58,664 bases of DNA from an uncultured Candidatus Poseidoniales archaeon (GTDB lineage: Archaea; Thermoplasmatota; Poseidoniia; Poseidoniales; Thalassarchaeaceae): the NCBI GenBank assembly GCA_902573085.1, contig CACGHY010000004.1, forward strand, positions 1 through 58,664, read 5' to 3'. Numbering within the stretch: the first letter of the stretch is position 1; each line of letters begins with the position of its first letter. Under the pieces are notes generated by a model. That model worked only from the letters and a program-made list of their open reading frames with translations, had not been told where the DNA came from and did no database searches. This document shows, one piece after another, positions 45,544 through 55,822 of this stretch. Made by a program: the position numbers and the translations under genes.

Positions 45544-46131
45544 ATGGCAGTAAAGAGCTCAACAAAAAAGAGACTGATAGAGCTAGGGATCCCAGAGGAT
45601 CACGCACACAGGTTGGCGGACGACGCTAATCTGGACACAATCAAGAGGATGTCTAGAGAACAGGTTGCAAAAAAAGTCGGCCTTGAGGATGGGGTTTCGG
45701 AACTAGAACACATCATGGGTGTGATCAGTGAACATGTAGGCTCTCGGAAGAGGAGTAAGAGTAACAGAATCACGATTTCACGGAAAGCACTCTTGGACGA
45801 GGATATCCCTACTGGGGACTACAGGTTCAATGTGCTTAACCATGTACTTGTGCCACACCATGAATTAGTCCCTATCGAAGATGAGGCAGAGGTTCTTAAG
45901 CCCTGGGGGCTCATAACTGATGATGCTTTTGGGAAGGACAGGCTAGCCAAGGAACTGCTTCCGAAAATACTGATTACCGATCCTGCTATCCAAGTTATCA
46001 AGGAAATCGAAGAATCCGAGAATGATGAGCTTCCAGCAGGGTGGCTAGCAAACAGAGTTGTCAAAATTGTTCGATACAGCAGGTCTGCAGGACAATCAGT
46101 GGCATTCAGGCTAATAGTGGAGAGCGCATAA
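45544..46131 (+). CDS. rpoH: RNA polymerase subunit H (Rpb5-like) with N-terminal HhH-like extension
   Basis: The C-terminal 85 residues are archaeal RpoH: FNVLNHVLVPHHELVP, LKPWGLITDDAFG and the end AGQSVAFRLIVES. The protein is 195 residues, more than twice the usual 75-85. The N-terminal 60 residues (starting MAVKSSTKKRLIELG, then AHRLADDANLDTIKRMS and AKKVGL) are clearly similar to the N-terminus of RpoA'' in this window ([32 protein letters not shown]). The shape is that of a helix-hairpin-helix module. A basic linker (GSRKRSKSNRITISRK) joins the two parts. First gene of the polymerase operon, 13 nt upstream of rpoB. Confidence 0.92.
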   Translation: MAVKSSTKKRLIELGIPEDHAHRLADDANLDTIKRMSREQVAKKVGLEDGVSELEHIMGVISEHVGSRKRSKSNRITISRKALLDEDIPTGDYRFNVLNHVLVPHHELVPIEDEAEVLKPWGLITDDAFGKDRLAKELLPKILITDPAIQVIKEIEESENDELPAGWLANRVVKIVRYSRSAGQSVAFRLIVESA

Positions 46132-46136
46132 GGAGG
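46132..46136 (+). promoter_or_regulatory. Shine-Dalgarno site of rpoB
   Basis: GGAGG seven bases before the rpoB ATG and immediately after the rpoH stop. It is a strong internal ribosome-binding site for rpoB within the polymerase operon. Confidence 0.6.
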
Positions 46137-46143
46137 AATTAAA

Positions 46144-49100
46144 ATGAGAGAGATTGTAGAGAGTTATTTCAAGCATAGAAGCCTAGTGAATCACCAACTT
46201 GCTTCGTACAACGACTGCATCCCCATCGGAGACGGTAGGGAAAGTAGGATGGAGAATATCGTGAGGAACATTAGGATTGGTAGTGACGAACCAGTAGAAG
46301 ATGATGAGGGTGGAATGGTCAAACTCGATCTTCTTGACAAAGAAATCATCGTTCGACTTAAGAATCTCAGGCTAGGTAGGCCCACAATAAAGGAAGCCAA
46401 TGGAGCAGAACATCACGCAACTCCAATGGAATGCAGACTAAGGAAGCTTACTTATTTCTCACCAGTCTATCTAGACTTCAAGATTTTTCGTGACGATTTG
46501 CCCCCAACCCCCGGTTCTGAGATGGGATTCCAGGAGGAAACTAGCGTCCATATCGGAAATTTGCCGATAATGGTTAGATCTGCCAGGTGTAATCTTAATC
46601 CTAACCATGCAGATGAAAATCGGCGACTCTCCCCGGAAACCTCCACTGAGGATTCGGCTAGATATACCCACCTTCTTAGGAAGTACGGCGAAGATCCTAT
46701 TGATCCCGGGGGGTACTTCATTATCAACGGGACCGAGAGAGTTCTAATTTCTATGGAAGACCTCGCGCCAAACAGGGTAACAGTAGAGAAAAACAAGAAG
46801 TATGCCCATGAGACCCAGGTCGCGAAAATATTCTCCCAAAAAGACGGCGTAAGGAAGCCACTGAACGTCGAAAAGAGAAGAGATGGGATGCTCATGGTCA
46901 AAATTCCCAGTGCGGGAACTAGTCCTATTCCTTTGGTGCTTCTGATGAGGGCACTCGGAGTATCCAAGGATATGGACATCTTCGCCTCAATTGCAGGCCC
47001 CCCGGAGGCGATGAAGTACACTGTGGCCAACCTCAACGATCTCAGGGATAATGAGGAGTATGGTGTAGAAACATCTGAGGAGGCCCTAGCTTGGCTGGAG
47101 AAGAAGTTCGCGGCGGGACAGCAGAAGGAGTACAGAGAATCGAGAATACAAAACTTACTTGATAACGAACTACTACCTCACTTAGGATCTAAATACGACA
47201 ACAGGGAGAAGAAAGCGATTTTCCTAGGCCGTATTGCTAGACAAGTTCTAGAGATGGCTATCATGGACAAGGATCCTAATGACAAGGATCACTATGCAAA
47301 CAAGCGTGTACGTCTGGCTGGCGATCTGGTGGAGGATCTTTTTAGGGTAAGCTTACAACAACTAGCTCGAGACTTGAAGTACCAATTGGAGAGACATCAC
47401 AACAGAAAAAGGGAACTGAGAATTTCCTCTTGCCTTCGTCCTGACGTCCTTACAACCAAGATTATGCATGCTCTTGCGACAGGCAACTGGGTCGGAGGTA
47501 GGTCGGGAGTAAGCCAGCTCCTTGATAGGACAACATATTTGTCCGCACTGTCTCACATGAGGAGGGTCACGAGCCCACTTGTTCGAAGTCAGCCCCACTT
47601 CGAGGCAAGAGATTTGCACCCTACACAGTGGGGTAGGTTGTGTCCAAACGAGACTCCTGAGGGACAAAATTGCGGCCTTGTAAAGAATGCAGCACAAATG
47701 ATTGACGTCTCAGAGGAAGTTCCCGAAGAGGATGTCAAGGCACTGTTGAAAGAAGCAGGGGTTGACGATAATCCTGAGGGCTGGGCAGACGGCTCGAGGA
47801 TACATGTTAACGGGGATATCTTCGGCCTTCACAAGAGACCACACAAGCTGGTCAGTCAATTCAAGAGGAGACGCAGATCAGGTAGGATTAGGCCAGAAGT
47901 TAGCATAAGGCATGACAATGAAAATCGTGACGTTTACATAAACACCGACAGGGGGAGGATGTTACGCCCACTACTAATAATCGATCATGGTAGCCTCCAA
48001 ATTACCAAGATGCACTTGGAGGCATTAAACTCGGGGGAGATCACATTCGCAGATCTTGTGTCTGGAGGTGTTGTAGAATGGGTAGATGCCGAAGAAGAGG
48101 AAGATCTCTTGATAGCCCCGAGACCTTTCGATTTGCCCGCAGTCTCCCCGAAGAACAAACGCCCCATTAATCCAGCAAAGGTGGAGTGGACCAACCTTGG
48201 GGAGCATGGAATATCCCATGCCGAGCTATCTGCAGAAGTAACTATGCCCAACGGCGAGTCAAAAACAGAGAAATTCAAGGTCCCTCTAAATTACTACCAA
48301 GATAACATGGACGCTCTCAAGAGGAAAGAGAAAAAGGACCACACAGTTTTGGTATACACTCACGTAGAGATCGACCCTCAACTCATTATGGGGGTTTGTG
48401 CCTCCCTAGTCCCATATCCTGAACACAACTCAACTCCGAGGGTTACAGGTGGGACAGCCATGGTAAAACAGAGCCTGGGAGTGGCCAGTGCAAATTTCAG
48501 ACTTAGGCCCGACACCCGTGCGCACGTAATGCACTACCCCCAAAGATCAATTGTAGGGACGCGGGCTATGGAGTCCACTAAATTCGATGAAAGACCCGGG
48601 GGTCAGAACTTTGTCGTCGCAATAGTAAGCCATCATGGTTACAACATGCAAGACGCCGTGATTATGAACAAAGCTTCTGTTGAGAGGGCTCTTGGTAGAT
48701 CTGCGTTCATAAGGACATACAACGCAGAGAACAAGAGATTCCCCGGCGGACAAGAGGAGAGAATCGAGGTTCCAGGGACGGGTCTCGATGAAATCAAGGG
48801 ACTAAAGTCATGGGATTCCTATTCTCATCTTGAAAGAGACGGATTACCTGTTCCAGAAATTGAGCTAACTAGCCAAGAAGGCGGCAGGTCTATCCTAGTA
48901 GGTAAAACCAGCCCACCCAGGTTCCTGGAAGAATCACATGGGGCATTCTTACAGGCTCAGGAACGGAGGGAGTCCTCCATGCTAGTTCGTCACGGTGAGA
49001 AAGGTTGGGTAGACAATATCTTCGTCACTGAGTCACTCGATTCAGGCAGGCTAGTCCGAATAACTCTGAGGACAAACAAGGTTCCAGAACTTGGAGACAA

Positions 49101-49836
49101 GTTCGCCAGTAGACACGGGCAAAAGGGAATAATTGGTAGACTGGTAAATGAGGAGGACATGCCATTCACAGAAGACGGCGTGATACCTGATTTACTCATC
49201 AACCCTCATGCTATCCCGTCCAGAATGACCGTAGCCCACGTTTTGGAGATGATCGGAGGAAAGGTGGGGTCCATGGAGGGAAGAAGAATAGATGGAACCG
49301 CGTTCACTGGAGAAAAGGAAGAGTCCCTAAGGTCGGGACTGCTCAGAAACGGTCTGAGGCACACCGGCAGGGAGCCGATGATCAATGGAGAAACAGGAGA
49401 GAGTTTCCCAGTCGATACATTCGTCGGTGTCATCTATTACCAGCGACTTCACCATCTGGTTAGCAGCAAACTCCACGCCAGAAGCAGAGGAAGAGTGCAA
49501 ATCCTCACTAGGCAACCAACGGAAGGTAGAGCAAGGCAGGGCGGCCTCAGATTCGGAGAGATGGAGCGAGACTGCCTAATTTCCCACGGAGCTTCCATGG
49601 TAATCAAAGACCGTCTTCTTGATGAGTCAGATGGCTGGAACCTAATGGTCTGCAACACTCCTAGATGCGGCCATATCGCATATTATGACTGGAAGAGAAG
49701 GACTACGATTTGTCCTGTTTGCGGGGATAGGTCAGACGTACATAGTGTCCAGACCTCCTATGCATTCAAACTTCTCCTCGACGAAATGAAGAGTCTTGGA
49801 GTAGCAATGAGACTAGAACTGGAGGATAGAAGATGA
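46144..49836 (+). CDS. rpoB: RNA polymerase subunit B (RpoB, unsplit)
   Basis: Second-largest subunit, 1230 residues, covering both the B'' and B' halves in one chain as in Thermoplasmata (split in some methanogens and halophiles). Landmarks: start MREIVESYFKHRSLVNHQL; GGYFIINGTERVLISMEDLAPN; RLCPNETPEGQNCGLVKN; the active-site lobe with HHGYNMQDAVIMNKAS; KVPELGDKFASRHGQKGIIG; and the clamp end with the zinc site CNTPRCGHIAY and CPVCGDRSD. The stop overlaps the rpoA' ATG by 4 nt. Confidence 0.97.
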   Translation: MREIVESYFKHRSLVNHQLASYNDCIPIGDGRESRMENIVRNIRIGSDEPVEDDEGGMVKLDLLDKEIIVRLKNLRLGRPTIKEANGAEHHATPMECRLRKLTYFSPVYLDFKIFRDDLPPTPGSEMGFQEETSVHIGNLPIMVRSARCNLNPNHADENRRLSPETSTEDSARYTHLLRKYGEDPIDPGGYFIINGTERVLISMEDLAPNRVTVEKNKKYAHETQVAKIFSQKDGVRKPLNVEKRRDGMLMVKIPSAGTSPIPLVLLMRALGVSKDMDIFASIAGPPEAMKYTVANLNDLRDNEEYGVETSEEALAWLEKKFAAGQQKEYRESRIQNLLDNELLPHLGSKYDNREKKAIFLGRIARQVLEMAIMDKDPNDKDHYANKRVRLAGDLVEDLFRVSLQQLARDLKYQLERHHNRKRELRISSCLRPDVLTTKIMHALATGNWVGGRSGVSQLLDRTTYLSALSHMRRVTSPLVRSQPHFEARDLHPTQWGRLCPNETPEGQNCGLVKNAAQMIDVSEEVPEEDVKALLKEAGVDDNPEGWADGSRIHVNGDIFGLHKRPHKLVSQFKRRRRSGRIRPEVSIRHDNENRDVYINTDRGRMLRPLLIIDHGSLQITKMHLEALNSGEITFADLVSGGVVEWVDAEEEEDLLIAPRPFDLPAVSPKNKRPINPAKVEWTNLGEHGISHAELSAEVTMPNGESKTEKFKVPLNYYQDNMDALKRKEKKDHTVLVYTHVEIDPQLIMGVCASLVPYPEHNSTPRVTGGTAMVKQSLGVASANFRLRPDTRAHVMHYPQRSIVGTRAMESTKFDERPGGQNFVVAIVSHHGYNMQDAVIMNKASVERALGRSAFIRTYNAENKRFPGGQEERIEVPGTGLDEIKGLKSWDSYSHLERDGLPVPEIELTSQEGGRSILVGKTSPPRFLEESHGAFLQAQERRESSMLVRHGEKGWVDNIFVTESLDSGRLVRITLRTNKVPELGDKFASRHGQKGIIGRLVNEEDMPFTEDGVIPDLLINPHAIPSRMTVAHVLEMIGGKVGSMEGRRIDGTAFTGEKEESLRSGLLRNGLRHTGREPMINGETGESFPVDTFVGVIYYQRLHHLVSSKLHARSRGRVQILTRQPTEGRARQGGLRFGEMERDCLISHGASMVIKDRLLDESDGWNLMVCNTPRCGHIAYYDWKRRTTICPVCGDRSDVHSVQTSYAFKLLLDEMKSLGVAMRLELEDRR

Positions 49837-52800
49837 GCGCTCGAGATGCAGCAAAGATACCAAAGAGGATAGACTCGATTAGATTCACACTGATGGATCC
49901 AAATGAGATTAGGAAAATGTCATCTGTTGAAGTGAAAACAGCTGACACCTACAAGGACGATGGTCATGCCTTCAAACAAGGGCTTATGGACCCGAAGATG
50001 GGAGTAATTGATCCCGGCATTAGGTGTGAAACCTGCGGGAACAAACACGAAGAGTGCCCAAGCCACTTCGGTCACATAGCTCTTGAATTGCCTGTAATGC
50101 ACATAGGATTCACTGGGTTGATCAAGACGTGCCTTAAGACAACCTGCAACTCATGCAGCAAGGCTTTGCTGCACGATGCTCCCCAAACGCACCCTATTGA
50201 TCCAGAGAAGTCCGAGCAGGATTACTACAGAGACAGGGTGAACGACATCATTCTAAAGCATGGAGTTGGTGGAAGGGAATTTAAGAAAATAATCAAGGAT
50301 ATTGAGAATATTTGCGCTGGCCCGAAGCGTGCAATATGCATGCATTGTGGTGCAGAGCAGGGCAAGATAATTCTGGATAAGCCCACGACTTTCAAAGAAA
50401 AGAAGGCAGATAAGGGTGAGCACAAACTAAACGCTCGGGACATCCGCGAATGGCTCGAAAAGATACCCGATGAGCACCTAATTTTCCTCGGGATGGAGAG
50501 AGACGTTAGTAGGCCAGAATGGACAATCATGAAGGTACTTCCAGTCCCCCCGATTACAGTAAGGCCATCTATTACACTGGAAAGTGGAGATAGATCAGAG
50601 GATGACCTCACGCACAAGTTAGTCGACGTTCTAAGGATTAACCAGAGGCTGCGGGAAAACCGCGATTCGGGAGCTCCGCAACTAATCGTTGAAGATCTCT
50701 GGGAACTGTTACAATATCATTGCACGACATATTTCGATAATCAGACCAGTGGCATTCCGCCAGCTCGACACAGATCTGGAAGGCCACTGAAGACCCTATC
50801 TCAGAGACTAAAGGGGAAGGAGGGTCGCTTCAGGAGCAATTTGTCCGGTAAGAGAGTTAACTTCTGTGCTAGAACAGTTATCAGCCCGGACCCAAATCTT
50901 GGAATCAATGAAGTGGGAGTCCCTGTGAAGACGGCCAAAGAACTTACAGTACCTATCAGAGCTACAAGTAGAAACAGGGAGCAACTCAGACAGATGATCC
51001 TAAGGGGCCCGGATGTTCATCCCGGGGTTAACTACATTATCAGAGGAGATAGGTTTAGGGTTAGGATTACAGATAGAACGAAGTATATCTGGGCAGGATT
51101 TAGGTGCCTGAATCCAGATTGTCATTGTGGTAGTGAAGAGGAGCCCTACATGGGTTATAGGCCTGATTTGAATGAGGTCCTTCCAGCTCCAAACTTCCTT
51201 CCAGGACTTGTTTTGAAGGAGCAAATGAGAAGGGACCCAATGACCGACGAGCTTCTCCCAGAGTGGAGCGTAGATTTGGATAAGACCCTATCAAACTTAA
51301 GGGGAGAGGGAGGAGATGGAAAACCCCTGGCCGAAAACAATCCAGATGCGGCAATACATCACCGCTGGAAGTGGGAAGTAGAAAATCCGGACGAGTACCT
51401 CCCCGATTATCTCGAGGTCAAGTGCCCACACTGCGGAAGCCCAGATATCGAGGACGAACACGGAAACCTCTACCCTACAGAAGTAGAGGACCGACTGAGC
51501 ACATACGATAGAGACGGCAACCCAAAGCCAGGGGTTGTTGTAGAGAGGCACCTTATTGACGGTGATGTAACTATTTTCAATCGACAACCATCACTCCACA
51601 GGATGTCGATGCTAGTTCACGAAATAAGAGTCATGGATGGCAAGACATTCAGGTTCAACCTTGCTGACTGCACTCCCTACAATGCAGACTTTGACGGAGA
51701 CGAAATGAACCTACACGTTATTCAGAGTGAGGAAGCCAGAGCCGAGGCCAGAATACTCATGAGGGTCCAGGAGCACATCATATCTCCCAGATATGGGGGC
51801 AGCGTCATTGGTGGGATACATGATCACATCACAGGTGCTTACCTTCTGACGCACGGCGAGGCCTTCCTTCCAATGCCAGTCGCAATGGATGTCCTCAGCT
51901 CTATTGGATGGGAAGGCGAAATACCTCCATCAGTAGAGAGAGATGGACAGGTCGGATTGTTGGGCAACGATGTGTTCAGCCTTCTTGTGAAGGGGGGCTT
52001 CACTCTGAACTTCAAAAATCGAGCGGGAGAAGAAGTTCAGGTATCCCAAGGAGATGTCTCTGGTTCTATCGACAAAAGAGGAATTGGAGCGGAAGATGGT
52101 CGACTTCTAGATGCCGTAGTACAGACCCATGGAACTGATAGGGGGGCTGACTTCATCAATAAGATGACAAAGATGACAATAGCCATCTGTACAGCAATGG
52201 GATTCACCACCGGAATTGATGATGAAGACCTACCTCCCGAGGCTAAGGAAGAGATCGTTAGAATCAACTCTGAGGCTAGTGCTAGTGTTGACTCCGAACT
52301 GGAAAAGTTCGGGAAGGACGGAAGGAAGTATGAGGCTAGACCAGGCAGAACACCGCATGAAACTCTCGAGGAGAACATATTGACAATCTTAGACGCTGCG
52401 AAGGCGGAAACTGGAAACGTCGCTAAGGCACAACTCGGGGATGACAATTCAGCCGTCCTCATGGCGACCTCTGGAGCAAGGGGTTCAATGGACAATCTAG
52501 CAATGATGGCCGGATCCATCGGCCAGCCTAAAGTCAGAGGTAAGCGCCTTGAGAGGGGCTATCAAGACAGAGTCCTTTCTCACTTCCCTAGGAAGGTTAA
52601 GGGATCAAAAGAGAAGGGTTTCGTGTCTTCTTCTTTCAAGCGAGGCCTCGAACCAACAGAATTCTTCATGCTTTCTGTTTCTGGTAGAGAATCACTGGTC
52701 GATACCGCAGTCAGAACGAGTAAGTCAGGTTACATGCAGAGAAGGCTGATTAATGCCATGGACGATCTCAAGGTCTCCAATGATGCAAAGGCCTCCGTGA

Positions 52801-52928
52801 GAAACACCGCGAACCGCATTATCCAGTTCGAGTATGGAGAGGATGGGACCGATCCCGCTAGAAGCAGAAAGGGAAGTCCATTCGATGTCGATCAGGTCCT
52901 CAACGATGCCCTAGGGGGTGCTAACTGA
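49833..52928 (+). CDS. rpoA1: RNA polymerase subunit A' (RpoA1) with Cys-rich insertion
   Basis: N-terminal part of the largest subunit. Zinc sites at the start ([27 protein letters not shown]), the switch/lid region [20 protein letters not shown], and the catalytic Mg loop [13 protein letters not shown] near residue 616. 1031 residues is longer than the usual 870-900. Most of the excess lies at about residues 415-565, between [11 protein letters not shown] and [11 protein letters not shown], where other archaea have about 15 residues; this piece holds CLNPDCHCG and CPHCGS. The C-terminus ([17 protein letters not shown]) is normal for the A'/A'' split. It overlaps rpoA'' by one nucleotide. 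Confidence 0.96.
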   Translation: MSARDAAKIPKRIDSIRFTLMDPNEIRKMSSVEVKTADTYKDDGHAFKQGLMDPKMGVIDPGIRCETCGNKHEECPSHFGHIALELPVMHIGFTGLIKTCLKTTCNSCSKALLHDAPQTHPIDPEKSEQDYYRDRVNDIILKHGVGGREFKKIIKDIENICAGPKRAICMHCGAEQGKIILDKPTTFKEKKADKGEHKLNARDIREWLEKIPDEHLIFLGMERDVSRPEWTIMKVLPVPPITVRPSITLESGDRSEDDLTHKLVDVLRINQRLRENRDSGAPQLIVEDLWELLQYHCTTYFDNQTSGIPPARHRSGRPLKTLSQRLKGKEGRFRSNLSGKRVNFCARTVISPDPNLGINEVGVPVKTAKELTVPIRATSRNREQLRQMILRGPDVHPGVNYIIRGDRFRVRITDRTKYIWAGFRCLNPDCHCGSEEEPYMGYRPDLNEVLPAPNFLPGLVLKEQMRRDPMTDELLPEWSVDLDKTLSNLRGEGGDGKPLAENNPDAAIHHRWKWEVENPDEYLPDYLEVKCPHCGSPDIEDEHGNLYPTEVEDRLSTYDRDGNPKPGVVVERHLIDGDVTIFNRQPSLHRMSMLVHEIRVMDGKTFRFNLADCTPYNADFDGDEMNLHVIQSEEARAEARILMRVQEHIISPRYGGSVIGGIHDHITGAYLLTHGEAFLPMPVAMDVLSSIGWEGEIPPSVERDGQVGLLGNDVFSLLVKGGFTLNFKNRAGEEVQVSQGDVSGSIDKRGIGAEDGRLLDAVVQTHGTDRGADFINKMTKMTIAICTAMGFTTGIDDEDLPPEAKEEIVRINSEASASVDSELEKFGKDGRKYEARPGRTPHETLEENILTILDAAKAETGNVAKAQLGDDNSAVLMATSGARGSMDNLAMMAGSIGQPKVRGKRLERGYQDRVLSHFPRKVKGSKEKGFVSSSFKRGLEPTEFFMLSVSGRESLVDTAVRTSKSGYMQRRLINAMDDLKVSNDAKASVRNTANRIIQFEYGEDGTDPARSRKGSPFDVDQVLNDALGGAN

Positions 52929-54508
52929 TGGTAGTTAAGAGTGCAACAAAAAAGAAGTTAATGGATCTTGGAATAGAAGAAGAGTATGCTCACAAGTTAG
53001 CGGATGATCGAAAATGGGATGATGTCAAGGGACTCTCTCCTGGCCAAATCGCCCAGATATGCGGAATCGACTCTGGAACCTCTCAGAGGATCCATGATGT
53101 TATGGCCAGCTCAGTAAAGTCAAGCAGAGCCTCTGCAGCGAGTACCGAGAAGACCATTGTTCGCAGAAGAACAGTCTCAAGAGCTAGAAGGACAAAGCGG
53201 TCACTACCCCTGCAGGACTACGACTATGGGACCAAAATGAAGCAACTCTTCCGTGATGTTGATAGCGATGACGAGTTGTTTATCCAACTGGACAAGGCTG
53301 CTAAGGAAAACGACTCAAACCTGACTCCAAGGATGTTAGACCAACTCGTCCAGGGTTTGCATAGCAGGGGCGAGAAGAAGGTCACACCAGCCAAGGCCAA
53401 GAAAATAATTGAATCTGCAACCAACTTCTACAATGACGCAAAAGCGGTTCCTCATGAGGCAGTAGGAATTACAACCGCCCAGTCCATTGGCGAACCCGGT
53501 ACACAGATGACGATGCGGACATTCCACTATGCAGGTGTGGCTACAGTCAACGTTACCCAAGGTCTACCAAGGATAATCGAGATTGTCGATGCCAGGAAGG
53601 TGCCTCAAACGCCAACCATGATAATTTACATGGACGAGAAAAACTCCAAGGGAAAACCACTGAGGACAAACGAAAAACTAGTACGAGACTTAGCCGCTTC
53701 CATAGAGACAACCACCGCTATAGACATAGCAACTATAGACGTCGATGTAGCTCAGAGGAACATATTACTCCAGCTCAACAACAAAAACATGAAGCTGAAG
53801 AAAATGACGGGGGCTGAGGTAAGGGACAAGCTTTCACGTGCTCTGAGGCTCTACGTTCAAGCTGATGATGATGATCGTCCAAAGTCTCTTAGGATTATTC
53901 CTGGCATATCTAAAGAAGAAGATCTTGCGTCTCTTGCAGCCGACCCCCCTACTTACACCGCTCTTCTGCAACTCGAAGACAAAATCAAGAAATTACGATT
54001 GAAAGGCCTTCCAGGAATCAGCAGAGCAACGGTCCAAGGCCCGATGTCTGAAACAGGTGAATATTACATATCGACAATCGGCTCAAACCTCTCAAAGGTC
54101 AGTGAGTTCGACGGGGTTGACCGATCGAGGACGTACACGAACAATATCAATGAGATACATGACTACCTAGGTATAGAAGCAGCTAGACAAGCTATAATTA
54201 ACGAAATGTGGGATACTCTTGAGGGCGCGGGTCTTGATGTTGACGTCAGACATCTGATTATGGTCTCAGATGTGATGACTACTGGTGGAGAGGTTAGGGC
54301 GATCGGACGTCACGGTGTAAGCGGAACAAAGCACTCCATCCTTGCTCGTTCCGCTTTCGAGGTTACAGTTACCCATCTACTGAAGGCCGGAGTAATTGGC
54401 GAAAGAGACAATCTATCTGGAGTCACTGAGAACATCATCGTAGGTCAACCAGTTTCACTAGGAACGGGCAGTGTCGAACTATTCTACATACCCGAGGAAA
54501 ACAACTGA
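52928..54508 (+). CDS. rpoA2: RNA polymerase subunit A'' (RpoA2) with N-terminal HhH-like extension
   Basis: C-terminal part of the largest subunit: bridge helix/trigger-loop region [20 protein letters not shown] with [17 protein letters not shown], and the end region [21 protein letters not shown]. It has 526 residues against about 390 in most archaea. The first 60 residues ([15 protein letters not shown] to [12 protein letters not shown]) are the same HhH-like module as at the start of RpoH in this operon. A basic linker ([15 protein letters not shown]) follows. Overlaps rpoA' by one nucleotide and precedes rpl30e by 9 nt. Confidence 0.96.
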   Translation: MVVKSATKKKLMDLGIEEEYAHKLADDRKWDDVKGLSPGQIAQICGIDSGTSQRIHDVMASSVKSSRASAASTEKTIVRRRTVSRARRTKRSLPLQDYDYGTKMKQLFRDVDSDDELFIQLDKAAKENDSNLTPRMLDQLVQGLHSRGEKKVTPAKAKKIIESATNFYNDAKAVPHEAVGITTAQSIGEPGTQMTMRTFHYAGVATVNVTQGLPRIIEIVDARKVPQTPTMIIYMDEKNSKGKPLRTNEKLVRDLAASIETTTAIDIATIDVDVAQRNILLQLNNKNMKLKKMTGAEVRDKLSRALRLYVQADDDDRPKSLRIIPGISKEEDLASLAADPPTYTALLQLEDKIKKLRLKGLPGISRATVQGPMSETGEYYISTIGSNLSKVSEFDGVDRSRTYTNNINEIHDYLGIEAARQAIINEMWDTLEGAGLDVDVRHLIMVSDVMTTGGEVRAIGRHGVSGTKHSILARSAFEVTVTHLLKAGVIGERDNLSGVTENIIVGQPVSLGTGSVELFYIPEENN

Positions 54509-54517
54509 GGTGTTAAG

Positions 54518-54814
54518 GTGGACATTGCAAGGCAACTGAAGCAAGGAATTAGCTCCGGAGAATTGGTATTCGGACAAAGACAGACAGTTTCACGTTGCAT
54601 CAAAGGAGGTGCGAAATTGGTATTGGTCGCATCTAATTGCCCCGAGTCGTTTATAGATAATTTGAGGAATTCACATCCCTCAGTACCAATTCACCAAGTT
54701 ACCCTGGTAAACAGCCAGCTTGGAGCTGCATGTGGTAAGCCATTTCCCGTCAGTTCTCTTTGCATAATCGATCCAGGACAAAGCGATCTAATGCAACTAG
54801 CTCCGAACGTCTGA
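54518..54814 (+). CDS. rpl30e: 50S ribosomal protein L30e
   Basis: 98 residues from a GTG start. Typical L7Ae/L30e fold: MDIARQLKQGISSGELVFG, GGAKLVLVASNCPESFIDNL, and AACGKPFPVSSLCIIDPGQS. In many archaea rpl30e-nusA-rps12-rps7 follow rpoA''; here only rpl30e remains attached and the next gene is unrelated. The start lies 9 nt after rpoA''. Confidence 0.92.
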   Translation: MDIARQLKQGISSGELVFGQRQTVSRCIKGGAKLVLVASNCPESFIDNLRNSHPSVPIHQVTLVNSQLGAACGKPFPVSSLCIIDPGQSDLMQLAPNV

Positions 54815-54883
54815 GTCATAAATCAAGGTCTTGGCCTAATATATTGGCGTTCCATTGAAAGACGTAGCCATGTGCCTAGACCC

Positions 54884-55822
54884 ATGGAGGTCTTATTTCG
54901 AGAGCTACTTAGTATAAGGTCAATTGACTTCGACTCATCAAATATAGAGATCCCTCAGTCTCCATTCAAACCAATCGGTCAAGCAAAAGCTGTCCCCGAC
55001 TTCGGTATTGTTTCTGGAAAGACCTTCATCTGGCATGCTCCTCCTGAAATTCTACCAATTACCAGAAGCGAACTAGACAGATTCGAGATGGATGCCCCCG
55101 ATGGTTTTCACCTAATCCTTAGTGAGCGACCAACTCATTCTGATTGTGATCCGATTGATAGAACAAAATTTCAGATTGTCACCCCAAAACAGATTTCACA
55201 GTGGATAGGAAGCGCAATACTTTCCGGGGAGCTTCGTGCCTCGGCTGTTCCGAAAGACTCGGATGATGCAGAATCTAGTGTTTACCCGACTTATTCCAAT
55301 GAAGGAGAGATTAATGTTCTAAGTTCGAAGATTGACATAAACACTTGGAGCGCTAGCAGGGGCATTGAGGGTTTCTCATCATCACCAATGTTACTAGAGG
55401 CTCGATTATGGAGGGTATCAGGCGATCTGCACGGACCTAGTGGCAGTAGTGAAAAGGGTGAATGGACAATACTTGAGGACCCCTGGTCCCAGAGGCTCAG
55501 TGTCATTTTGGAGTCAGAAACTATGCTTAAATCCCCGCAAATCAGGTCAATAGCTCCTCCAAATGAGAATTGGCTCAGCGAAGACAGCCTTAAAATCAAA
55601 ATCTCCAAGATAGTTGAGGAGAGGAGAAGGGGAGACTCTGGTGAGATGAGCCTCTCTGGCACTGTTAGGAGCATGCTACTAGAAAAGTGGGTTTTGGATG
55701 TACAAATGGCATTGATCGAGCATTACAGAATATTCATCCCCGGCTGGTTGATAAATCTCGAATCAGACAAAATCCTGCATGGAAGAAACGGCCGTTTGTA
55801 TGATTCAGTTTCTCTGAAGTAA
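54884..55822 (+). CDS. Unknown soluble protein downstream of rpl30e
   Basis: About 312 residues from the ATG at 54884 (GTG at 54872 would add four). No transmembrane segment and no recognised motif. It has an FRELLSIRSIDFDSSN start, an FHLILSERPTHSDCDPIDR stretch in the middle, and a C-terminal helical region (LEKWVLDVQMALIEHYRIF). It lies where nusA often occurs after rpl30e but does not look like NusA (no KH or S1 features). A 69-nt gap separates it from rpl30e, enough for its own promoter. Convergent with the COG1340 genes (18-nt overlap). Confidence 0.5.
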   Translation: MEVLFRELLSIRSIDFDSSNIEIPQSPFKPIGQAKAVPDFGIVSGKTFIWHAPPEILPITRSELDRFEMDAPDGFHLILSERPTHSDCDPIDRTKFQIVTPKQISQWIGSAILSGELRASAVPKDSDDAESSVYPTYSNEGEINVLSSKIDINTWSASRGIEGFSSSPMLLEARLWRVSGDLHGPSGSSEKGEWTILEDPWSQRLSVILESETMLKSPQIRSIAPPNENWLSEDSLKIKISKIVEERRRGDSGEMSLSGTVRSMLLEKWVLDVQMALIEHYRIFIPGWLINLESDKILHGRNGRLYDSVSLK

